A DNA stretch of 64,000 bases from assembly GCA_019635965.1 (NCBI GenBank), contig JAHBYK010000002.1, positions 39,680-103,679 on the forward strand, read 5' to 3'. A program made the position numbers and the translations under genes. The notes under the pieces are model-generated. The model was not told where the DNA came from, did not search any database, and worked only from the letters and a program-made list of their open reading frames with translations. Below are positions 34,083 to 43,119 of the stretch, piece by piece. This DNA is from Parvibaculum sp. GTDB lineage: Bacteria; Pseudomonadota; Alphaproteobacteria; Parvibaculales; Parvibaculaceae. Within the stretch, counting starts at the first letter, position 1. Each line of letters opens with the position of its first letter.

Positions 34083-35234
34083 ATGGACATCATGAGCGGG
34101 AAACAGCCGGAAGAACTGGATCTGGTACGCCGCTTCGCAAGAAGTCTCGCGCATGACGCGAACAATCTCACGGGCACGATCCTCGTCCTGTCCGAACTGC
34201 TTGGCGCAGAAGGTCTTGTGACGCCTGAGCGCACAGCGGATCTCGCGGCGAAGATCCGCAAGGCCTGCTGGCATCTCCAGGTCAAGATCAATCAGCCCGT
34301 CGCGGCCGATCATCTGATGCTGGGCACGCGGGTGCATGTCGATACGGGCGCCATCACGGATGTCCTGCGGGATCTCGCAACATCGCTTGCGCCGAAAAAG
34401 ATCGCCATCCGGATTGCGGCGCCGGCTGAGCAGGTTTCTGCTGCCGGTACGCCGCTGCTCTACGCGATCATCATCTTCAATCTTCTGCGCAATGCCATCG
34501 AGGCCATCGGCGTCCGGGAAGGCGAGATTGCCGCCGGAATGGCCGTGTGCAAGGGCGCGGATGCAAGGCTCGAAGAGGCATTGGCGTTCCGCGGCAGCGT
34601 CGATAAGGCGCGTTCCTATCTGCGGCTCTCCGTCGAAGATACCGGCGATGGCCCGGATGGCGCGATTGTCGACTCGCTCTTCGTTCCCTTCGCCTGTGCG
34701 GACCGCGCCGGCCGCAAGCTCGGTCTCGGCCTTCATTATGTCGAGGCGATTGCGATCGGGCTGGGCGGCGCTGTGGCGATGCGGCGGGGTGTGCGCACCA
34801 CTGTCGATGTCTTCATTCCCCTCGCTGACGAAGCGGCAAGGGCCGATGGTGAGGGCGGCGAGGCCTGGGATACGGATACCGGCGTCTTCGGTCATGTCGC
34901 AGTGGTCACGGGAGATACCGGCTGGGTAATGTCATTTGCGGCTCTCGCTGGCCCCTTTGGCCTGCGCGTTTCGCATCTGTCGGGGCCTGAGGAAATCGCG
35001 GACAGCATCATCGGCGAATATTCGTCCGTCATTTTTACCGGTGACCGCTTCGACAGTGCCTCTCTCGAGGAGCTGCATGGCGAGCGAAAGCCTTTCCTCG
35101 TCGTTGCCGATCCGGGCTCGGAAAAGGTGCGTGAAAATCTCGAGAATATCCGCCCGCTCAATCTCGTCTGGCCGGCGGCGCATTCGCCTGCCGAAGCGCT
35201 CCACCGGCTGATTTCCTACGGCGCGCTGCGCTGA
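34083..35234 (+). CDS. Soluble histidine kinase with C-terminal pseudo-receiver
   Basis: A 383-residue cytoplasmic protein. The phosphoacceptor helix is SLAHDANNLTGTILVLSELL with His24. The ATPase part has an N box (FNLLRNAIEAI), G1 (VEDTGDGPDG) and G2 (KLGLGLHYVEAI), ending about residue 255. Residues 270-383 form a Rec-like alpha/beta segment (VAVVTGDTGWVMSFAALAG, YSSVIFTGDRFD, PFLVVADPG) without the acidic pair and conserved Lys of true receivers. No membrane or sensory domain is present; sensing is probably supplied by the upstream gene. Confidence 0.82.
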   Translation: MDIMSGKQPEELDLVRRFARSLAHDANNLTGTILVLSELLGAEGLVTPERTADLAAKIRKACWHLQVKINQPVAADHLMLGTRVHVDTGAITDVLRDLATSLAPKKIAIRIAAPAEQVSAAGTPLLYAIIIFNLLRNAIEAIGVREGEIAAGMAVCKGADARLEEALAFRGSVDKARSYLRLSVEDTGDGPDGAIVDSLFVPFACADRAGRKLGLGLHYVEAIAIGLGGAVAMRRGVRTTVDVFIPLADEAARADGEGGEAWDTDTGVFGHVAVVTGDTGWVMSFAALAGPFGLRVSHLSGPEEIADSIIGEYSSVIFTGDRFDSASLEELHGERKPFLVVADPGSEKVRENLENIRPLNLVWPAAHSPAEALHRLISYGALR

Positions 35235-35236
35235 GG

Positions 35237-35887
35237 TCAGCGCTGTTCCAGAAGGCCGTCGGCTATGGCGAGCGAGACCGCCTGCACACGGTTGCGGACG
35301 CCGAGCTTTCCGAACAGCCGGCTCGTATGCATCTTGATGGTCACTTCCTGAAGACCCAGGCGGCGGGCGATCTCCTTGTTGGTCAGCCCTTCCGACAGGC
35401 AGTGCAGCACCTCGATTTCGCGTGCTGTCAGTATGCCTGACGGCTTTGCATTCCCGTTGGCCTGTGCAGGCGCCACCGCCCCCGCTTGCCTCGCATTTGC
35501 CGGCATGTAGGTGCCGCCATTCAGCACGACCGAAATCGCGCTGGTGATCGCCTTGCCGCTCATGGATTTCGGCACGAGGCCCTTTACGCCGCAGGCGAGA
35601 ATGTCATCCGTTCCGATCGCATGGATGAAACCCGACAGGATGACCATGGGCACGTCGGGAAAGCGCTCGCGCAGGGTGCGGATGGAGGCGAGGCCCTCCA
35701 TTCCCGGCATGTCCCAGTCAAGCACGATCATGTCGGCGCCGCCGGCTTCGAGGCGGGCAATAACACCGTCGAGCGAAGCCACAGATTCGCAATGTGCGCC
35801 GCTCAGTGAATTTTCGATCTGCTCCGCTATTGCTTCCGAATACAAAGGATGGTCGTCAGCAACAATTACTCTCAGCCCACCTTCCAC
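35237..35887 (-). CDS. NarL/LuxR-type response regulator
   Basis: A 216-residue DNA-binding regulator. Receiver at residues 5-125 with ADDH pocket, phosphoacceptor Asp57 (IVLDWDMPG) and PKSMSG; LuxR helix-turn-helix at about 150-210 (LTAREIEVLHCLSEGLTNKEIARRLGLQEVTIKMHTSRLFGKL). The start is a GTG at 35887 behind GGGAGG; upstream frame lacks homology. It is convergent with the soluble kinase gene (stops 2 bases apart) and divergent from the hybrid kinase. Confidence 0.92.
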   Translation of the reverse strand: MEGGLRVIVADDHPLYSEAIAEQIENSLSGAHCESVASLDGVIARLEAGGADMIVLDWDMPGMEGLASIRTLRERFPDVPMVILSGFIHAIGTDDILACGVKGLVPKSMSGKAITSAISVVLNGGTYMPANARQAGAVAPAQANGNAKPSGILTAREIEVLHCLSEGLTNKEIARRLGLQEVTIKMHTSRLFGKLGVRNRVQAVSLAIADGLLEQR

Positions 35888-36263
35888 GACTGCCTCCCGG
35901 CCGTCCAAACTCAAGTACCCCTTGTCTTGTTGTCCGGTCGTTGCCCGTATGGTGCATTCTGACGCACCTTGGAAATAATCATGCGCTGAAAGACAATCTT
36001 CACCAAGACTTTTATGCTTTGAGTTATAGAAAGATTTGCTAGGGAGCTCCCATTGAAGTGGGGTGGGGTACGTTTCTTTTCCTTGTGGGTATGAAGCTGA
36101 CGGAATTGCCGTTCGCGTATTCTGAAACACCTGTTTTGTGCGCAGCCTCACCAAAAGGTGTTTCCGGGGCATTTGTTGCGGGGAGGGAAAGAGGACTATC
36201 CTCAGGCAGGTTCGTGGCAGCCTGTAGTGGAGGCGAAAACCCTCGGGAGGGGTGCAGCCGGTA
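35888..36263. promoter_or_regulatory. 376-base divergent intergenic region
   Basis: Between the NarL-type regulator and the hybrid kinase. It is clearly AT-richer than flanking genes, especially 35975-36060, and must carry both promoters. A GGGAGCTCCC palindrome lies near 36040-36050. Short frames exist on both strands, but none has a family resemblance or a convincing ribosome site, so I call no gene here. Confidence 0.5.
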
Positions 36264-39200
36264 ATGGGAATTGGGCATTTTCTGCGCCGCTTCATGAGCA
36301 GCAAGGCACAAGACAGTGCGCTGCGTCTCGCGCCGGGCCGCATTGCGGCCGTCTATGGGGTCCTCGGGTCGATCTGGATCGTGGCTTCCGACATCGCCGG
36401 GGCCATGCTGCTCGACAAGGAAATCTCCCTGGAAAAGCTGTATTTTCAGGTGGAGAAGGGGCTCGGCTTCATCCTTGTCACGACCATCATCCTCTACATT
36501 CTCCTTCGCATCTTCTACAACCGTCTCGTCAATGTCGAAGCGCTGCTCAAGCGTCAGTCCATGCTTGCCAAGGTGGGTGCCCGTGTGGCGCGGGTCGGCG
36601 GCTGGTCCGTCGATCTCAGGTCGGACCTCGTTTCCTGGTCGAATGAGGCCGGGCGCATCCTCGGCTTCCCGCCGGACGAAGTCACCACATGGACCGACGC
36701 AAGCAGCTATTTCGCAGGCGAGTCGGCGCAGCGCATTGCGCGCGCGATGGAAACCTGCATAGGCGAGGGCGTCCCATTCGACGATGAGTTCGACTTTCAG
36801 CTCGAAAATGGCGGGGTTCTCCATCTGCGGGTTGCCGGCCAGCCGCGATTGGACGAGGCGGGCAAGATCGTTCGGATTGAAGGTGCCCTGCAGGACATTA
36901 CCGAGCTCCGGCAAACCGAACTCTCGCTCGCTGAAAGCCGGCGGCATTTCCGGGAGCTGACCAATGCCATGCCGCATATCGTCTGGACGGCGAAACCGTC
37001 CGGCGAGATCGATTTCGTGACGCAAAAATTTGTCGACTATTCGGGGCTTGCGAATGAGGAGCTCGCGGCGCGCAAATGGCTCGAAACCATTCACCCGGAC
37101 GATCTGCCGGTCGCAACCAGGGCCTGGCAGGAAGCCTCCGCCACCGGCAATCCCTATCGGGCCGAGTTCCGCTTCCGCCGTCATGATGGCGAGTATCGCT
37201 GGCATCTCGTGACGGCAAAGGCCGCATATGACGACAAGGGAAACATAACGCGCTGGTTCGGCGCCTCCGCCGACATTCATGACCGCAAGAGCGCCGAGCA
37301 GGAGCTTGCCTCACTTGCCGAGCGTCTCAGCAACACGCTCGAGAGCATGAGCGATGCCGTGCTCACGATTGACCGGAACTGGGCCGCCACCTTCATGAAC
37401 GGTCAGGCGGAACGCATGTTGCGCGTGTCGAGGGACGAAGTGATTGGCCGCAACATCTGGGAAGTCTTTCCCGATGCGCGCGGATCGCGCTTCCAGAAGG
37501 AGTATGAAGCCGTTGTCCAAACGCAGAGGCCCGCGCGCTTTACGGAGTATTTCCCGCCGCTCGATCGCTGGTTCGACGTTCATGCCTATCCGACGCAGGA
37601 TGGCCTCGCCCTCTATTTCCGCGATGTGACAGAGGCACGGGCGCGTGAGCAGCAGTTGAAGCTTCTCGATGTCGCCGTCAATCATCAGGCCGATCTCCTT
37701 TTCATCACCGAAGCCCATCCGGTCGCGCCCGGCATGGGCCGAAAGATCGTCTATGTGAACGACGCGCTGACGCGGCTTTTCGGCTACACCGCCGACGAGG
37801 TGATCGGCAAGACACCCGACATTCTGGTGCATCCCGAAGTTGCGCGGAATGAACTCCTGCGGATCCGCGAGACGATGGAGAAGGGGGTGCGGGCGCGAGG
37901 CGAAGTCGCCGCCCGCACGAAGGATGGACGGATTCTCTGGCTCGATGCCGATCTCGCACCGGTGCGCGACGAAAATGGCGTTCTCACGCATTGGATCGCC
38001 GTCGAACGCGACATCACGGAACGGCGCCAGAAGGACGAGCAGCTCCGCATCAGCGACGAGCGTTATCGTCTTGCCACGCTTGCGACGCATGACGTCATCT
38101 GGGACTGGGACTTCGAGGCGGAGACGATCGTCTGGAACGACAACATGCTCGGCACGCTTGGGTTCGACCCTGACCAAGTGCCGAAAAGCCCTGACTTCTG
38201 GGAAAGCCGGATCCATCCCGACGACCGGGAGCGGATTCTCGATGGCGTCTATGGCGCGATCAACGGCACCGATACCAACTGGACGGACGAGTACCGCTTC
38301 ATTCATGCAGATGGCCGGGTGCTTTCGGTCGTCGATCGCGGCTTCATCCTGCGCGACGAAAAGGGCACGGCGATCCGCATGGTCGGCAGCATCATCGATG
38401 TGACCGAGCAGCGCTCTCTGGAAGAGCGGATGCGCCAGTCGCAGAAGATGGAGGTCATCGGCCAGATGACCGGCGGTGTCGCGCATGATTTCAACAATCT
38501 GCTCACCGTCATTCTCGGCAATGCCGAGCTTCTCGCCGAGCAGCTTCGGGACAAGGAACGTCTCAAGGCGCTGGCCGAGATGACGGCTGCTGCCGCACAG
38601 CGCGGCGCGCAGCTCACCCATCGCCTGCTTGCCTTTGCGCGCCGCCAGCCGCTCGAGCCGAAGCCCGTCGATGTGAACGCTCTTGTTGCTGGCATGGAAG
38701 GCCTGTTCCGGCGCACCCTCTCGGAGGATATCGAGATCGATCTCGTTGCGAACGAGAATCTCTGGGTGACGGAGCTCGATCCGGGCCAGCTCGAGGTCGC
38801 GCTGCTCAATCTCGTGGTCAATGCGCGTGACGCGATGCCGGATGGCGGCAAGCTCACCATCGAAATGGGCAATGCCGATCTCGATGCCGATTATGCTGAG
38901 CGCCAGGTCGAGCTTGAGCCCGGCAGCTATGTGATGATCTCAGTGTCGGATACGGGTTGCGGCATGCCGAAGGAGGTCGCGGATCGCGCCTTCGAGCCCT
39001 TCTTCACGACGAAGGAAGTCGGCAAGGGATCGGGCCTTGGCCTCAGCATGGTCTTCGGCTTCGTGAAGCAGTCCGGCGGACACGCGAAGATCTATTCCGA
39101 AGAGGGCGAAGGCACGACCGTCAAACTCTATTTCCCGCGCGCCCAGGGCGGGCAGGTGGAAGCCGCTATCCATCGTGCGGATGACGATGTGACCGGGGGC

Positions 39201-39563
39201 AGCGAGCATATTCTGGTCGTCGAGGACGACACGCTCGTCCGCGAGCATCTGGTCGCCCAGCTCTGCGATCTCGGATACCGCGTGACCTCGGCCTCGTCGG
39301 GGCCCGAAGCCTATGAGCTCCTCAAGCGGATGGAAGATGTCGATCTTCTCTTTACCGATGTCGTCATGCCGGGCGGGATGAACGGGCGCCAGCTTGCCGA
39401 GGCCGCGTTGCGATTGCGGCCCGGTCTCCGGGTGCTCTACACGTCGGGCTATACGGAGAACGCAATCATTCATCACGGCCGGCTTGATCCGGGCGTGCAT
39501 CTCCTCAGCAAGCCCTACCGCCGTCAGGAAATGGCGGCAAAGGTCAGAAAAGCATTGGAATAA
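36264..39563 (+). CDS. Multi-PAS hybrid sensor histidine kinase
   Basis: A 1099-residue membrane kinase. Two N-terminal helices (about 28-47 and 65-85) are followed by about five PAS/PAC units (roughly 100-215, 220-345, 350-455, 460-590, 590-720; repeated R/ADGR and DITE(R/Q)R ends). Then come HisKA with His741 (GGVAHDFNNLLTVILGN), an ATPase domain (NLVVNARDAMP, SDTGCGMP, GKGSGLGLSMV) and a receiver with Asp1032 (LLFTDVVMPGG) and KPY. The internal receiver suggests a phosphorelay or autoregulation. The single-domain receiver at 39670 may be a partner. Start could also be GTG 36252. Confidence 0.92.
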   Translation: MGIGHFLRRFMSSKAQDSALRLAPGRIAAVYGVLGSIWIVASDIAGAMLLDKEISLEKLYFQVEKGLGFILVTTIILYILLRIFYNRLVNVEALLKRQSMLAKVGARVARVGGWSVDLRSDLVSWSNEAGRILGFPPDEVTTWTDASSYFAGESAQRIARAMETCIGEGVPFDDEFDFQLENGGVLHLRVAGQPRLDEAGKIVRIEGALQDITELRQTELSLAESRRHFRELTNAMPHIVWTAKPSGEIDFVTQKFVDYSGLANEELAARKWLETIHPDDLPVATRAWQEASATGNPYRAEFRFRRHDGEYRWHLVTAKAAYDDKGNITRWFGASADIHDRKSAEQELASLAERLSNTLESMSDAVLTIDRNWAATFMNGQAERMLRVSRDEVIGRNIWEVFPDARGSRFQKEYEAVVQTQRPARFTEYFPPLDRWFDVHAYPTQDGLALYFRDVTEARAREQQLKLLDVAVNHQADLLFITEAHPVAPGMGRKIVYVNDALTRLFGYTADEVIGKTPDILVHPEVARNELLRIRETMEKGVRARGEVAARTKDGRILWLDADLAPVRDENGVLTHWIAVERDITERRQKDEQLRISDERYRLATLATHDVIWDWDFEAETIVWNDNMLGTLGFDPDQVPKSPDFWESRIHPDDRERILDGVYGAINGTDTNWTDEYRFIHADGRVLSVVDRGFILRDEKGTAIRMVGSIIDVTEQRSLEERMRQSQKMEVIGQMTGGVAHDFNNLLTVILGNAELLAEQLRDKERLKALAEMTAAAAQRGAQLTHRLLAFARRQPLEPKPVDVNALVAGMEGLFRRTLSEDIEIDLVANENLWVTELDPGQLEVALLNLVVNARDAMPDGGKLTIEMGNADLDADYAERQVELEPGSYVMISVSDTGCGMPKEVADRAFEPFFTTKEVGKGSGLGLSMVFGFVKQSGGHAKIYSEEGEGTTVKLYFPRAQGGQVEAAIHRADDDVTGGSEHILVVEDDTLVREHLVAQLCDLGYRVTSASSGPEAYELLKRMEDVDLLFTDVVMPGGMNGRQLAEAALRLRPGLRVLYTSGYTENAIIHHGRLDPGVHLLSKPYRRQEMAAKVRKALE

Positions 39564-39669
39564 CAGTGGCTTGATCGACAATTTGCCGCATGTTTTATGC
39601 GCGGTCCTAACAGTTCCTTAGGGAGTCCCGCCTAGGCTTTCCTGAGCGCCGCCAGGGGGCGGGGCGAAT

Positions 39670-40089
39670 ATGCGACGGGCAAGAAATATGGGCCGCGTTC
39701 TGGTCATTGATGACGATCCGCTGATCCGCCAGACCATCCGGTTTGCGCTGGAAGAGGCAGGTTTTCGCGTCGATGAGGCCGAATCCGGCGTGGATGGCTG
39801 CCGTGCGGCGGCTGATGGCGATTTCGATCTGATGATCACCGACATACTGATGCCCGACAAGGACGGCATCGAGACGATCATCGAGGTCAAGCGTACGCGG
39901 CCGGACTTGCAGATTCTCGCCATGTCGGGCGGCGGCAAGATCGACGGCGGCGAATTTCTCAATCTCGCCCGACGTCTCGGCGTCAACGACACGATCAGCA
40001 AGCCCTTCCAGATCGGCGCCTTGCTGGCAAAGGTCGAGCGCCTTTGCGCCGATGGCGGCGAAGCGGCTGCCGCGGCGGCGGCGCGCTGA
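39670..40089 (+). CDS. Single-domain response regulator
   Basis: A 139-residue receiver: VIDDD pocket, phosphoacceptor Asp58 (LMITDILMPDKDGIE), MSGGG, and Lys in SKPF; the tail is Ala-rich. An in-frame ATG at 39688 gives a start directly before the first beta strand and may be the real one. It follows the hybrid kinase by about 105 bases on the same strand, so phosphotransfer between them is plausible. Confidence 0.88.
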   Translation: MRRARNMGRVLVIDDDPLIRQTIRFALEEAGFRVDEAESGVDGCRAAADGDFDLMITDILMPDKDGIETIIEVKRTRPDLQILAMSGGGKIDGGEFLNLARRLGVNDTISKPFQIGALLAKVERLCADGGEAAAAAAAR

Positions 40090-40158
40090 ACCTGCCTTTC
40101 CTTCTTTTCGATTGATGGGCGGCGCAAGCCGATTATGATGCGCGCCCGATGCCTCAGG

Positions 40159-40244
40159 GCCCCTGTGGCGGAATGGTAGACGCGGCAGACTCAAAATCTG
40201 TTGTTGGCAACAACGTGCTGGTTCGAGTCCGGCCAGGGGCACCA
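40159..40244 (+). tRNA. tRNA-Leu (anticodon CAA)
   Basis: An 86-base tRNA gene with CCA encoded (40242-40244). The acceptor stem pairs GCCCCTG with CAGGGGC. The anticodon stem GCAGA/TCTGT encloses loop CTCAAAA, giving anticodon CAA, which reads UUG. A long variable arm (TGTTG-GC-CAACA type hairpin) is as expected of leucine tRNAs, and the T-arm GGTTCGAGTCC is standard. Confidence 0.95.
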
Positions 40245-40278
40245 CGCTTCGTCATGGGGCCGCGCGCGGCGGTCGAGC

Positions 40279-40782
40279 TTATTCAAGCATTTTCTGCATC
40301 AGCACGAGATCGAGCCAGCGGCCGAACTTGAAGCCGACTTCCGGCATGCGCGCCACCTCGCGGAAGCCGCAGCCTTCATGGAGCCGGATCGACGCGAGGT
40401 TCCCGGCTTCGATTCCCGCCACCATGACATGCAGGCGCTGCGCCTGTGCCTCGCGGACAAGAGCTTTCATCAGCGCGGCGGCAATGCCTTTTCCGCGTTG
40501 GTCCTTGCGCACATAGACCGAGTTTTCCACCGTGTAGCGGTAGCCCTGAAAGGGGCGGAAATCGCCATAGCTCGCATAGCCCGCAACCGCGCCGCCCATC
40601 TCGGCCACAAGCACGGGAAAGCCGCGCGCCGTCCGCTCGCGCCACCAGCTCCGGCGGCCTTCGAGGTCGGAAACCGTCTCGTTCCAGATGGCCGTCGTGT
40701 TCTCCACCGCGTCGTTGTAGATGGCGAGGATGGCGGGCAGGTCGGCTTCGCCGGCGGCGCGGATCGCGGGTGTCTGTGTCAT
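40279..40782 (-). CDS. GNAT N-acetyltransferase, phosphinothricin-acetyltransferase-like
   Basis: A 167-residue acetyl-CoA-dependent N-acetyltransferase. It starts IRAAGEADLPAILAIYNDAVENTTAIWNE, shows YASYGDFRPFQGYRYTVENSVYV and the acetyl-CoA loop DQRGKGIAAALM, then GNLASIRLHEGCGFREVA. This is the Pat/YwnH group, which acetylates phosphinothricin, methionine sulfoximine or related amino-acid analogues. The gene is divergent from a glutamine-synthetase-like ligase, whose family is inhibited by such analogues; that link is only suggestive. Confidence 0.9.
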   Translation of the reverse strand: MTQTPAIRAAGEADLPAILAIYNDAVENTTAIWNETVSDLEGRRSWWRERTARGFPVLVAEMGGAVAGYASYGDFRPFQGYRYTVENSVYVRKDQRGKGIAAALMKALVREAQAQRLHVMVAGIEAGNLASIRLHEGCGFREVARMPEVGFKFGRWLDLVLMQKMLE

Positions 40783-40855
40783 GGCGGCTCGTCTCGAACG
40801 TGGGATTCGCGCCGAGCATAGCAAGGGTGCGGCCCGCCGCCTCGTTCCGATTAAA

Positions 40856-40889
40856 TTAATTGACCAATCAATTAAATTCTGGCGATATT
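40856..40889 (+). promoter_or_regulatory. Promoter and TetR-type operator of the GS-like operon
   Basis: A perfect palindrome TTAATTGA-CCAA-TCAATTAA spans 40856-40875. It covers a candidate -35 TTGACC (40860-40865), which pairs with GATATT (40884-40889) at 18 bases. The AT-rich dyad stands out in a GC-rich setting and is the likely site of the TetR protein encoded third in the operon downstream. Confidence 0.65.
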
Positions 40890-40961
40890 CGTCCTGCCCC
40901 GCCGCAGCGGCGGGGCTTGTATTCACCGGCCCCTCCGGGCCGCAGTCACAGGGTGCAGAAG

Positions 40962-42341
40962 ATGGGCGACATGGCGGCAGCAGCGGAACTTCTGAAGAAG
41001 CTCAAAGGCGAAGGCGTCGAATATTGCTATGCGACCTATGTCGATGTGCATGGTGTCTCCAAGACCAAATGCGTGCCCATCGCGCATTTCACCGACATGG
41101 TTCGCGGCTCCGAGCTGTTCACGGTCGGCGCGCTCGAAGGCATGGGGCTTGTCGGCCCGCATTTCGACGAATGTGCGACGGTGCCGGATCTCGCCAGCGC
41201 CATCATCCTTCCCTGGGACAGGCGCTATTGCTGGTTCGCCTCCGATCTCCATTTTCACGGCGAGCCATACGCGAATTGCAGCCGCGTTATCCTCAAGCGC
41301 GCCAGCGAGAAGGCGGCGAAGCGCAACCTCGTCTTCAATCTCGGCATCGAGCCGGAATTCTATGTGCTGCGGCGGACGGAAAAGGGGCTCGCGCCGTTCC
41401 AGAGCGAAACTTTCCACGGGCCGACGCCCGCATATGACCTGTATCAGATCTCGCTTGCCGGTCCTTTCCTCGAAGAGCTCACGCGCTATGTCGAAGAGCT
41501 TGGCTGGGGTCTTTATTCCTTCGATCAGGAAGGCGGGCACGGCCAGTTCGAAATCGACTTCGGCTATACCGATGCGCTGACGACGGCGGACAGGCTCACC
41601 TTCTTCCGCTTCATGGTGAAGTCGATCGCGCACAAGCATGGTGCGGTGGCGAGCTTCATGCCCAAACCCTTCAGCAATGATTTCCGCTCCGGCGCGCATC
41701 ACAACATGTCGCTGATGGACATGACCACCAAGGAAAATCTCTTCGATGCGTCAAAGCGCGGCGCGGGGCCGCTCGCGCAGAGCTATGGCCTCGCCGTCAC
41801 CGACGAGACGCTGTATTTCACCGGCGGTCTGCTCGCCCATGCGGAGGCGCTGTGCGCGGTGACTTGTCCCACCTTCAATTCCTACAAGGGGCTCATCGCA
41901 CAGGGCGAGATGCCGGACATGTCATGGGCGCCGGTCCTGCGCGCCTATGGCCGCAACAACCGTTCGGCCATGCTGCGGCTGCCGATGAATCGGCCCTGCA
42001 TCGAAAATCGTGCGCCCGACATGAGCGCGAATTTCTATCTCTCCTCCGCGTTCAGCCTTCATGCGGGTCTCGACGGGCTCGACCGCAAGACCGATCCCGG
42101 CATGCCGCTCAACGACAATCTCTATCTCTCGCGCGATGCGGCGCAGCGCGGGCGAAATCTCCGCCGCCTGCCGCGCACCCTGCTCGAGGCGGCCGATGCG
42201 CTGGAGGAAAGCGATTTCGCGCGCGAGGTGCTTGGCAGCGAGTTCGTCGACATCTATGTCGCGCAGAAGCGCAAGGAGTGGGATGCGCAGTTCTACATGG
42301 TGACGCCGTCCGAGCGTGACCGTTACCTCACCTTCGTCTGA
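40962..42341 (+). CDS. Glutamine synthetase family gamma-glutamyl ligase (GlnT-like)
   Basis: A 459-residue ligase of the glutamine synthetase superfamily. Conserved elements: GIEPEFYVL (metal Glu), SFDQEGGHGQFEIDFGYTDAL, FMPKPFSNDFRSGAHHNMSL (ATP/Glu loop) and NRSAMLRLPMNRPCIENRAPDMSANFYL. Unlike housekeeping GlnA it lacks the C-terminal adenylylation segment; such proteins include GlnT (type III) and gamma-glutamylmethylamide or gamma-glutamylputrescine synthetases. The amine it joins to glutamate is unknown. First gene of an operon with a creatininase-family gene and a TetR gene, which points to catabolism of a nitrogen compound. Confidence 0.88.
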   Translation: MGDMAAAAELLKKLKGEGVEYCYATYVDVHGVSKTKCVPIAHFTDMVRGSELFTVGALEGMGLVGPHFDECATVPDLASAIILPWDRRYCWFASDLHFHGEPYANCSRVILKRASEKAAKRNLVFNLGIEPEFYVLRRTEKGLAPFQSETFHGPTPAYDLYQISLAGPFLEELTRYVEELGWGLYSFDQEGGHGQFEIDFGYTDALTTADRLTFFRFMVKSIAHKHGAVASFMPKPFSNDFRSGAHHNMSLMDMTTKENLFDASKRGAGPLAQSYGLAVTDETLYFTGGLLAHAEALCAVTCPTFNSYKGLIAQGEMPDMSWAPVLRAYGRNNRSAMLRLPMNRPCIENRAPDMSANFYLSSAFSLHAGLDGLDRKTDPGMPLNDNLYLSRDAAQRGRNLRRLPRTLLEAADALEESDFAREVLGSEFVDIYVAQKRKEWDAQFYMVTPSERDRYLTFV

Positions 42342-42351
42342 GGTGCGTGCC

Positions 42352-43119
42352 ATGACGTCCTGGGCAAAACTCACCGCGCCGCAGATCGGCGATCTCGTCG
42401 AAAGGCAGGGCCGCCGCATGGCGGTCCTGCCGATCGGCGCAACGGAGCAGCACGGGCCGCATCTTGCCTCCGGCACGGACACGCTTCTCGCCGAAACGAT
42501 CTGCGGCGAAGCCTGCCGCCGCCGCAATGTGCTGATGCTCCCCGCCATTCCCTATGGCTGTTCCTTCGGCCATAGCGATGCCTGGCCGGGCACGATCTCG
42601 CTGTCGCCGGAAACGCTTGCAAGCGTTCTCTGCGAAGTGGCGGACTGGGCGATCCGCATCACCGGCATCGACCGGCTCATGTTCATCTCCGGCCATGCCA
42701 CCAACGGGCCCAGCATCGAAAGCGCGATCCTGAGGCTCCGCTACGAACATCCCGATGTCCGCTTTGCAACGCGCGGGCTCTGGGAGATTTCGGCGGAGGC
42801 GCTGCGGCTCTACACGCTCGATGCGGCCGACATCCATGCCAATGTCGCCGAAACCTCGATGGTGCTGGCGATCGATCCCGGCATGGTGCAGATGGAACAT
42901 GCGGAGGATGTCGAGGATGTCACCCTCGGCAAGATCTGGCGCTATGCCATGCCGGCGGTCACGCCGAACGGCGTTGTCGGGCGGCCGAGCGAATCCTCTG
43001 CTAGACTTGGCCGCGAAATGCTCGACCGGATCATTGATGACTTCGAGGCCTTGCTCGAAGCGGCCGAGAAGGAAGAATGGCCGGAAATACCGGCAGCGGT
43101 GAAGGGCGGAGCTTTGTGA
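42352..43119 (+). CDS. Creatininase-family amidohydrolase
   Basis: A 255-residue metal-dependent amidohydrolase. The metal-binding signature is LPIGATEQHGPHLASGTDTLLAE, followed by PAIPYGCSFGHSDAWPGTISLS, FISGHATNGPS and ADIHANVAETSMVLAI. The family includes creatininase and formamide hydrolases (ArfB, MftE), so the exact substrate is open. The start at 42352 follows GAGGTG and lies 10 bases past the ligase stop, so they are one unit. Confidence 0.9.
   Translation: MTSWAKLTAPQIGDLVERQGRRMAVLPIGATEQHGPHLASGTDTLLAETICGEACRRRNVLMLPAIPYGCSFGHSDAWPGTISLSPETLASVLCEVADWAIRITGIDRLMFISGHATNGPSIESAILRLRYEHPDVRFATRGLWEISAEALRLYTLDAADIHANVAETSMVLAIDPGMVQMEHAEDVEDVTLGKIWRYAMPAVTPNGVVGRPSESSARLGREMLDRIIDDFEALLEAAEKEEWPEIPAAVKGGAL

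Noticed and set aside
36058..36264. Possible 68-residue protein ahead of the hybrid kinase
   Set aside because: No ribosome-binding site, no family resemblance, and it runs into the kinase start; more likely leader DNA.
40159..40244. tRNA-Leu as an attachment site of an integrated element
   Set aside because: No integrase, no repeat of the tRNA 3' end and no foreign-looking genes follow.
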